Shown piece by piece: positions 58,501 to 64,000 of a DNA stretch of 64,000 nt. Position numbers and translations under genes: made by a program. The number at the start of each line of letters is the position of its first letter. The stretch's first letter is position 1. This stretch comes from Marthasterias glacialis. Its lineage: Eukaryota > Echinodermata > Asteroidea > Forcipulatida > Asteriidae. The DNA is taken from contig OU452236.1 of assembly GCA_911728455.2 (NCBI GenBank), positions 10,097,195-10,161,194 of the forward strand. The letters are read 5' to 3'. The notes under the pieces were generated by a model that did no database searches, was not told the origin of the DNA, and saw only the letters and a list, made by a program, of their open reading frames with translations.

Positions 58501-61500
58501 GAGTAAACATTGCATACGAAGTGTGGACCTCAGAACAAAAGAGGTCCACACAAGGCAGGGTTCTGTGACCATCTGTGGACTCGCACACGTCCACACAAGG
58601 TTTTTTCTAATAGGGACGTGTACAAAAATGTTCACTGCATGAGAACAAAGGAAGGTCCACACAGTGTATGTAACAAAAACGTGTGCTGGAATTCGCTCCC
58701 TTGTGGAGTCCTATAACAAAAGGGAAGCGCAAGAACAATTGGTCTCCACAGGGGAATTCTAAAGAGAAGGATGCTCCACAAGGAAATTTGTGTACAAAGT
58801 CTATGAGAAGATATTAAGTACAGGGACAAAGGAAAGAACAATAGAGGTCTCCACAAGGATGCAAAAATGAGAATGTGTGCGTGCGTTTTGTTTGTTTTTT
58901 GTTTGTTTTTTAATTGTACCCCATAAGCCCACTCATCGTTTCATGTACATGTAACTACCTTATTTAGCCCGCTGATAAAACATTTTGTTCCACTCCTCTT
59001 ATTTCCAGACATTGATGAGTGTCGATACGTCCCACCTGTTGATGTAACCGTCGATTATTATAGTGACTCATGGACGCAGTCAACAGATGAATCATCACTT
59101 AGTGAGTTAACATGGGATATTGATACCGCTATTCCTCAATGCCATTACATGGCATATTGCAAAAACACACCTGGATCCTATGAATGTAAATGTGACATCG
59201 GTTATGAAGGAGATGGGGTCAATTCATGTGAAAGTAAGTAAAACTACTACCAAAGCACTTTATTCGAACTCTAAAGTTCGATAAAAAAAACTGATCAGCT
59301 CCTGCACTTAAAGTTGTAATTAACATTCCTGCTGCTGAGGGATACTCATAATCTTCAAATTGTTGTTGATCGGTGCCGTAGTGTTATGTCTTAGCAAGTG
59401 CATGCACATTTGTTTCTTTTGTACGACTTTGTCCTGTCCTATCATGTAATGTCCTGTCCTTCACTGTTGTCTATCCCTATGTTACAGAACAAAAGCATTT
59501 TTTTGCTTCACACAAACCTAAATGTTGTCCCGTGTATAATTTGCTACTTTATACCGGTATGCAGGCTACCTGTAATGTTGTAATGCAACTTATTACAGAC
59601 AATGTGTATTTGATTTTCTAAGGACAGCACTGAAGTAACTGTACCTGAATTGAAAATAAACATGTATGCTGAGAAGTGACTGAAAGTCAAAGTCCTTCCA
59701 CTTTATTCCGATAAACTCCCTGCCGTGATCGGGACTCTCCTTGCCCACCACCGCCTGATCTCCTCGGATAAGTTACGGTACTGTAGCTGTGTTTTAAATG
59801 ATATGTGATCCTCCTTATTGCAACTTGTAAGTCAATGTCATCGACATTTTTCACAGAAATTATTGAAAAGCAATGCGAACAACTGGAACCACCAGAGCAC
59901 GGTTCTATGAGTGGTGACCTAAAGTTCGCACAATTTGAATGCGAGGAAGGTTACCGGATCTCAGGAGCCAGGTCTCGACGATGTGTGAATGGAGAATGGA
60001 AGGGTTTACATCCTATTTGCGAAGGTAACACAGTCATTGTGTTTAGTTATCACCTCACTAACCACTTCCTCTAACATGACAATGGTGGTGTTATTGTTGA
60101 AGGATAACTTGATTCATATACCAATCATTTGGAATCCATTCAACTGATGTGGTTGAACTCAAGTTGAAGTTAGATATCTGGCCAAAAAGATAAAGTCGAG
60201 AAAGAGAAATTGTGGTAAGTCGACTTACTGGCATCATTCAATTAACTTGGTGAGATTAATTGTCTCTTTCATGATATAAATTGATATGGAAGCCATGTGC
60301 CATTATTTCAAAAGTGCAGTCGGACAATTTTTAAAAACGCCAGTATCCATTAAGCAGCCATTTGTACGTTATCAAGTAGGCCTATGTTGTTCAATGACAT
60401 CCAAGCAGATATCGAACGATTTGCATCATTCCAACCACCGTTGGGTGATAAGGACCGAGTGCAACTTATTGGAGTAGGCCTATGATCCATGCAAGTTTAT
60501 CTATGCCTTAGTTGTGATTTTTTATTTTTAAGATTACGACTAAATGGCCAGGTTTGGATCCGAATCTCTTGAATGCTGCCGAAACATGGGTGAACTTTGT
60601 TTATAATATTGACGTGTGTATTTAACTACAGGCCTAATGCCCAGTGGAAGAGCCGACGGCGTTATTGGACGCCACTAAATAATTTAGCACAATTTGGTCA
60701 ACACTTAACGCTGATGCACCCTTTGCAACTTACCAGAAAAATAAATCGTTCAAATTCAATATCTTAATTTTTACTGTAAACTTGTTTTATTGTATTTTTC
60801 ACTCGGATAGTGATTGGATGTGGCAAACCAACAGTGCCAGCTAATGGCTTCATTGAAGGCAGTACATTTGACGTTGGTAATTGGGTAATATACCGCTGTA
60901 ATAAAGGATATGAACTGGCTGGAAATCGGAAGGTTTATTGCCTACCTGGGGATGGGTACAGGTACGGGGACTATTGGAGTGGAGCACAACCTTCCTGTAG
61001 ACGTAAGTTATGATGTTGTGACCACAACAGGTAATGCTTCCTACTAACGTATGGCTTGCTTTTGGGATTAGGTTATTACTAAGAAAAAAAGGGAAATCCA
61101 TTGGGTATGTTAGCTACGAAATAAGCGGAATACAGATCTTGATTCCTTCCTGCCATCTTTTTGTTAAAGTTCTAAAGATTCATCATCGTGTACCTTAACG
61201 AGACATGATTTGTGTTACACAACCGATACGGTCCGTTCTGATTCAAGTACAAATATCACATCTTTTCAATGACTTCTAACTTTGACCTGATGACAGTTTG
61301 TGGTGGCAATGCTAAAGGTATCTAAATATGTTGTATAAGCTTTGATTATTTAAATGTTTTATAAATGGTTCAACTAAACTTTTTCCTGAAGCTTATGCAA
61401 AAACCCCGGAGGACATCGCCGGTAAAATCAAGACGGATTTTATCAATCACTTGGAGGTTTTTACCGTGTCTGGACGAGGCCGATTGGCTGTTTCTGATAA

Positions 61501-64000
61501 CGTAGGTCTGGAGCTGGTATTTGCATTTGATAGATCCTCAAGCTTGAATCATGTCAACTTTGAAAGAGGACTGAATTTCACCATAAGTCTTCTGAGGCAG
61601 TTTGGGGTGTGTTATGATAAAGGTGAATGGGCATATACAGTAAATATTCACAGCCTTAATTGAAAAGTGTCCGTAAAAGATGGGTTAGTGACGAGTGGAA
61701 CAGTGGCGTAATAGAAACAAGTTTTTATATGTAAATTATAACTGATAGTATTAGTATAGTATTCTGTTTTTGTTGTTTGGGGCTGGTAGGTGCAGAAAAA
61801 GAAATAATTTAGGGTTATTTACTTACAAAGAGCAACCATTCGCAAGAAGTGAAGATACGCATATATGTTAATTATATAACTGTGCTCCAGTGTGGGTTAG
61901 TACCTGTTACCCCCTGTGCATTGCATAGCACTCATAAACAGGAAACACTACACCGATTCTGAGCAGTGGGGGAGGGTGCTAAAGCCATTTATCCGAACCC
62001 TAAGTGTCGATATTGACTCGTGAATTTAAAAAAAAAAAGAAATTTTGCTGCTTCACTTTATAAAGCTGCATCTGATCTCGCCCACAGTTTATAAGTAACT
62101 TTTTTCTAAACAGGTTGATTATCGGTAATCTATCGCAAGGATGACTAATATCTTAAACGGCCAGCGAGAATAATTTGGATTTTGTATTTTTAGTTAGTAG
62201 TTGCAGTTAAAAACAAACAAACACATGAACATGGGCTTCTTAATGGTCCTAAAATGCTGCCAGGAGTGAGCAGAGTTTTGTAATGTGACCATACTTTGGG
62301 GATTAAATAGCTATAGCCCTATTTTTTTTATTTAGAATGAATAATATTATGAGGCTTCACAGTTATCCAAAGTGTTGTGATGCGATTCGAACCCACGACC
62401 TTGCATTCTACAACAATTATATAGACAACTAGATCAACAAACTTCGTCTGTCGACGATAGGCCAGCTCATTATTCATAGAATGCTGAAGTTGACTTTCGA
62501 TTAATATGCCATCCAGTTGCAAATTGTGAATTTGACTAATATTTACATAACTCTTTTGTCAAATGCTGGTTTGAAATTGTCGTGAAAATCGCTCATGAAC
62601 TCCTAATAAAAAGTCCATGATAGAATGATGTACTTAAATTAGAGGTTTTTTTTATAAGTACCCTATTACCAATTTTAAATTGGACCAAGTGACATTGTGT
62701 AAAAAAAAATTTGGAAGATATAATAGATATTTAGAGTTGTTATATTTCTTAGGAGGAACACGAGTTGCAGCCATTTCTTTTGCGAGCACAGCTGACATTG
62801 AGTTTACGTACGGGTCTGACGTGGAAACTTTAGAACAGGTCATCGAACGTATAAACGGTCTTAAGGTAAAAACTTGTGGCTCAAAATAACGCAGTGTCAA
62901 GAACCGTTTTAGTAATAGACAAACTGCGCTCTACAAGTCACGTGACCTAAAGTGGGTATTAAACTTAAACAAACCTGACGTCCTCCATAGGAGAGTGCGA
63001 TAAGTACATAATGATTGTTGCATTTGTTTATTCGATCGAGGCTTTTCTTTCTCAAAATCTGTGGAAAAAAATATTCCAGATTGAGTAGAATACCGGTAGT
63101 TTGTGAAACAGAATGTGATTAAAATCAATGTCACAACATAACAGCTTAATAAAAGGGCTTAGTAACTGTGTTATTGTTACCAAAAGCCTACTGTTTGTGT
63201 GATTCTGTCGGTCACAGCATGTATTTGCACGTGGTTTGCCATCAGCTGAGATGACGTCTTACCCACTACAGGTCACGTGATGACATGTAAGTCGCGCAAA
63301 CGGTAAATTATTAGTTGAACTGTCATCTGTTATATCTAGCAGAAATGTTATTCACAGACTTCGTTTCATTTTGCGTTGTTTTTTAAAATAATTTCATAGT
63401 ATTGCGAATGATGATAGCCCAGTGACGTAACAGTTTCTGTCAAAAACGCCTTATACTCATTACGCAGGGTAACCTTGGAGGAGGAACAGCACTCGGCGAC
63501 GCCTTTTTAAAAGTGTTTGAATTGACTTCTGACATGCGTAATGGCTCTAAGAGGGCGTTGTTCATATTGACTGATGGCGTGGTAACCATTGGAGATGATC
63601 CCTCTGCAAGTGCACAGAGTCTCAGGTGAACTACAGACTGAGACTATATTTTGATGTGTGCGACAACTTAGCATTAATTTGTGCATTGTTAAAATAATGA
63701 CAATGTTGTTTTGAGGTTTCAATTACGTTTGAAACCCCTAAAATAACTTACCATATACTGAACCATACACTGCGTTTTACCAAGATAAATATGCTGTAAG
63801 ATGACCGCACAATTTAAAGATTTCTTTTATATTTTTATTTGGTTTGCGGTAACACCATGTGATTATATGTACTTTGCTATATACAGTATATTGTTTTTGT
63901 GAGAACTTGTCTTGATATTATTCTATTAGTTCTAAAAAGAACTGTCCTGCTTGTTAAAGGTACACACCGGCTTACTGTTTACCTTATTTAGTAATGTGGA
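49491..64000 (+). CDS. Complement factor B/C2-like protein, 5' part (9 exons, incomplete)
   Basis: Gene-level model. Exons 49491-49593, 57294-57482, 59009-59233, 59857-60024, 60811-61002, 61297-61317, 61392-61622, 62753-62865 and 63468-63625 give 1400 coding bases in continuous frame. Domains: signal peptide (34 codons), CCP, calcium-binding-type EGF with a 39-residue insert, CCP, CCP, a short linker, then a von Willebrand A domain. The vWA domain has DRSSS (DxSxS), GGGTALGD and LTDG, so the metal ion-dependent adhesion site looks intact. Factor B binds C3b through CCP and vWA and carries a serine protease domain after the vWA; that part would be right of the window. CCP before vWA, and a pre-vWA linker with TPEDIAGKIKTDFINHLEV and SGRGR, favour factor B over SVEP1, which has vWA first. 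Divergent to the minus-strand gene. Confidence 0.7.
49780..50340. repeat. Degenerate repeat of CCTGACCTGAT and GATGATGTCTTATCCGAT motifs
   Basis: Blocks CCTG(G)(A)CCTGA/CTGGTCTGCAT followed by TTGATGATGTCTTATCCGAT recur about seven to eight times at irregular steps near 60-80 bases. An old tandem repeat in the first intron. Confidence 0.6.
50341..51276. other. Intron sequence, unassigned
   Basis: No gene or element recognised. Confidence 0.4.
51277..51573 (-). mobile_element. TTAA/CCCTATCAGG family fragment, antisense
   Basis: The minus strand is colinear with the interior of 37043-37999: TTTCGCGGTGATCGGA with TTAAAAAGTTACGGG, the GGCGGCCATTTTTGAATT region and CACTTTT-TGGCAAAA. Both ends are missing; the right end meets the gypsy integrase fragment. 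Confidence 0.6.
51574..52020 (-). pseudogene. Ty3/gypsy integrase fragment
   Basis: The minus frame reads IPEKPWDVIAVDFGGPYPD, LVAVDKRMRYPEI and FVTHGTPRQLESDHGQ. These are the first two acidic motifs (AVDF and SDHG) of a gypsy-type integrase core with the PW lead-in. The third (Glu) motif and everything after is absent or shifted. It is truncated at about 52000-52030, where a BEL/Pao element on the other strand begins. Confidence 0.75.
52021..55738 (+). mobile_element. BEL/Pao LTR retrotransposon, 5'-truncated, with 3' LTR
   Basis: Starts inside the polymerase region: WYIPHHGVYH, IRVVFDCSS, the first RT aspartate (ACDIERMFHQ near 52295) and YVDD near 52536. RNase H follows (HFSDASTLGYG near 53070, then IPRLELTAA). 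A TGA at 53289-53291 interrupts the frame; the same frame continues to a TGA at 53649, and the integrase lies in another frame from 53648 to 55018. The integrase is uninterrupted: HHCC zinc module (about 53873-54000) and three acidic residues (GMDCFGPF, RSDQGSNF, GGVWERQ) in BEL spacing, then a C-terminal domain. Gag, protease and the 5' LTR are missing. It lies in the first intron of the factor B-like gene, same strand. One premature stop and one frameshift make it inactive as read. Confidence 0.88.
55158..55738 (+). repeat. Probable 3' LTR of the BEL/Pao element
   Basis: A purine-rich ACTGGTGGGAG precedes TGTAAGTGTCGGCCTC, a plausible PPT/LTR boundary, and the sequence runs to a C-rich stretch after ..AAAGACCA. 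There is no second LTR in the window to confirm the limits. Confidence 0.4.
55916..56577 (-). mobile_element. TTAA/CCCTATCAGG family copy, truncated
   Basis: TTAA at 55916 then CCCTATCAGGACCGG and an antisense-orientation interior (GTTTGCCCGTAACTTTT, TTGTTTGACCTTGG, CAGCCATCTTGGATTTTGTG, CAAGTTTCAAATCATTTGG). The far end is lost near 56577. Confidence 0.65.
56578..57006. other. Intron sequence with a repeat copy
   Basis: The 56875-56950 stretch (AGGAATTCTTTAGAAAAGGG, AATAATAGAACAACAATAGG) resembles the AACAATA repeat family at 48660-48720. Nothing else recognised. Confidence 0.4.
57007..57095 (-). repeat. tRNA-like SINE head, antisense
   Basis: The minus strand reads GCCGGGCAATCTCGGTAGTC, TAGTTGGTAAGACATCTGCT, then a B-box-like GTGGTTTCGAATTCC. 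A tRNA-like layout, but a mismatched stem and a long loop, so SINE rather than gene. Confidence 0.55.
57294..57482 (+). CDS. Exon 2: CCP/sushi domain
   Basis: A 63-codon phase 1-1 exon with acceptor TATTTTAAG and donor GTAATT. Cys, LEVLENGYYV, ARCDPGYFLRG, a third Cys and a final FCQ. The conserved Trp is replaced by Phe (RTFRE). Confidence 0.8.
57483..59008. other. Intron with CGACG-motif and CCACAAGG repeats
   Basis: 57995-58065 has GCCGTGCCGTCGCCGCCAGT, related to the palindrome family at 39.7-40.4 kb. 58500-58865 has repeated TCCACACAAGG/CTCCACAAGG and ACAAAAGAGG blocks with local inverted pairs (GTGTGGACCT and AGGTCCACAC). No exon recognised. Confidence 0.5.
59009..59233 (+). CDS. Exon 3: EGF-like domain with a long insert
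   Basis: A 75-codon phase 1-1 exon with acceptor TTTCCAG and donor GTAAGT. It starts DIDEC and ends CKNTPGSYECKCDIGYEGDG with the final Cys, the calcium-binding EGF pattern. Between the first and second Cys are 39 residues, acidic and Ser/Thr-rich, where about 4-7 are usual. Confidence 0.82.
59857..60024 (+). CDS. Exon 4: CCP/sushi domain
   Basis: A 56-codon phase 1-1 exon with acceptor TTCACAG and donor GTAACA. Blocks QCEQLEPPEHGSM, FECEEGYRISG, a third Cys and GEWKGLHPIC give a full CCP. Confidence 0.88.
60025..60810. other. Intron sequence, nothing recognised
   Basis: No exon, element or tandem repeat recognised between the two CCP exons. Confidence 0.45.
60811..61002 (+). CDS. Exon 5: CCP/sushi domain
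   Basis: A 64-codon phase 1-1 exon with acceptor CGGATAG and donor GTAAGT. Blocks IGCGKPTVPANGFI, YRCNKGYELAG, a third Cys and DYWSGAQPSC. This is the last CCP before the vWA domain. Confidence 0.88.
61297..61317 (+). CDS. Exon 6: 7-codon linker microexon
   Basis: Acceptor GATGACAG, then V/L-CGGNAK, then donor GTATCT, phase 1-1. It is short and its inclusion is optional because the flanking exons are phase-compatible without it. It adds one Cys before the vWA linker. Confidence 0.5.
61392..61622 (+). CDS. Exon 7: pre-vWA linker and start of vWA domain
   Basis: A 77-codon phase 1-1 exon with acceptor TCCTGAAG and donor GTGAAT. The linker TPEDIAGKIKTDFINHLEV and SGRGRLAVS precedes LELVFAFDRSSS, the first strand of vWA with DxSxS, then NFERGLNFTISLLRQFGV. 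Confidence 0.85.
61623..62752. other. vWA intron with a tRNA-like SINE fragment
   Basis: 62375-62445 on the minus strand reads GATCTAGTTGTCTATATAA then GGGTTCGAATCGC, an A-box/B-box layout of a tRNA-derived SINE. The remainder is unassigned. Confidence 0.5.
62753..62865 (+). CDS. Exon 8: middle of vWA domain
   Basis: Enters in phase 1 (acceptor TTCTTAG), leaves in phase 0 (donor GTAAAA). TRVAAISFASTADIEFTYG is the second vWA strand, then a helix ending INGLK. Confidence 0.85.
62915..63310. mobile_element. Diverged relative of the AGACCGATTGCGCGAC MITE
   Basis: Lies in the intron between vWA exons. The reverse complement shares TCTGGAATAT, CACAGATTTTGAG, AAGCCTCGATCGAATAAAC and ATGCAACAATCAT with 36037-36110. 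CACGTGAC and GTCACGTGATG sit near the two ends, with GCGC-rich termini. Confidence 0.5.
63468..63625 (+). CDS. Exon 9: C-terminal part of vWA domain seen so far
   Basis: Enters in phase 0 (acceptor TACGCAG), leaves in phase 2 (donor GTGAAC). GNLGGGTALGDAF holds the MIDAS Thr; KRALFILTDGVVTIGDDP holds the MIDAS Asp. The rest of the domain and any protease lie to the right. Confidence 0.87.
63626..64000. other. Intron sequence to window end
   Basis: AT-rich; no further exon of the vWA domain is seen before the window ends. Confidence 0.5.

Noticed and set aside
49491..63625. SVEP1 orthologue
   Set aside because: SVEP1 has its vWA domain at the N-terminus; here CCPs and EGF precede the vWA and the pre-vWA linker fits factor B better. 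Not fully excluded until sequence to the right is seen.

Overview
The window is intron-rich animal DNA, AT-rich and packed with decayed transposable elements. The combination of CCP (sushi) chains, a fucolectin (F-type lectin) module, a factor B-like CCP/von Willebrand A protein, BEL/Pao and Crypton elements and tRNA-derived SINEs suggests a marine invertebrate deuterostome (echinoderm, hemichordate or amphioxus grade). The species cannot be fixed from sequence alone. No bacterial genes, rRNA genes, functional tRNA genes or CRISPR arrays were found.

Two secreted-protein genes face away from each other. On the minus strand, a gene starts with a signal-peptide exon at 44630-44564 and runs leftwards through at least 18 exons to 3381, where it probably continues off the left edge. 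In order it encodes: signal peptide, WAP-like module, CCP, WAP-like module, nine CCPs (one split by a phase-0 intron), one fucolectin domain over three exons, and another CCP. Nearly all introns are phase 1, so modules are symmetrical and shuffle-ready. On the plus strand, a gene starts with a signal-peptide exon at 49491-49593 and continues past the right edge: CCP, EGF with a long insert, CCP, CCP, a 7-codon linker exon, then a von Willebrand A domain in three exons with intact metal-site motifs. The domain order and the linker before the vWA domain point to complement factor B/C2. The serine protease domain would lie outside the window. The pair looks like part of a complement or humoral-recognition cluster.

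The most unusual structure is a roughly 7.5 kb minisatellite (about 13.6-21.1 kb, 59-bp unit, about 127 copies) in an intron of the minus-strand gene. It is seeded by, and still abuts, the 3' end of a CCP exon together with its 5' splice site. Each copy therefore carries a decoy of a real exon end and splice donor.

The rest is mobile-element material. 0.3-3.1 kb holds a single-ORF non-LTR retrotransposon broken by stops and frameshifts. 4.0-5.2 kb is a heptanucleotide low-complexity array. 8.5-10.4 kb is a CR1-like LINE split by a TTAA-flanked element. 10.8-11.7 kb is a second TTAA-flanked insertion whose empty site can be read from the minisatellite around it. 22.2-22.95 kb is a Crypton tyrosine-recombinase relic. 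33.5-34.2 kb is a LINE 3' fragment. 34.9-48.3 kb, covering the long first intron and the intergenic interval, is a dense field of inverted-repeat and palindromic elements and contains a 500-base assembly gap. 51.2-55.7 kb, in the first intron of the factor B-like gene, holds a Ty3/gypsy integrase fragment next to a 5'-truncated BEL/Pao retrotransposon.

Exon coordinates were read by hand from splice signals, reading frame and phase. They are gene models, not transcript-confirmed.
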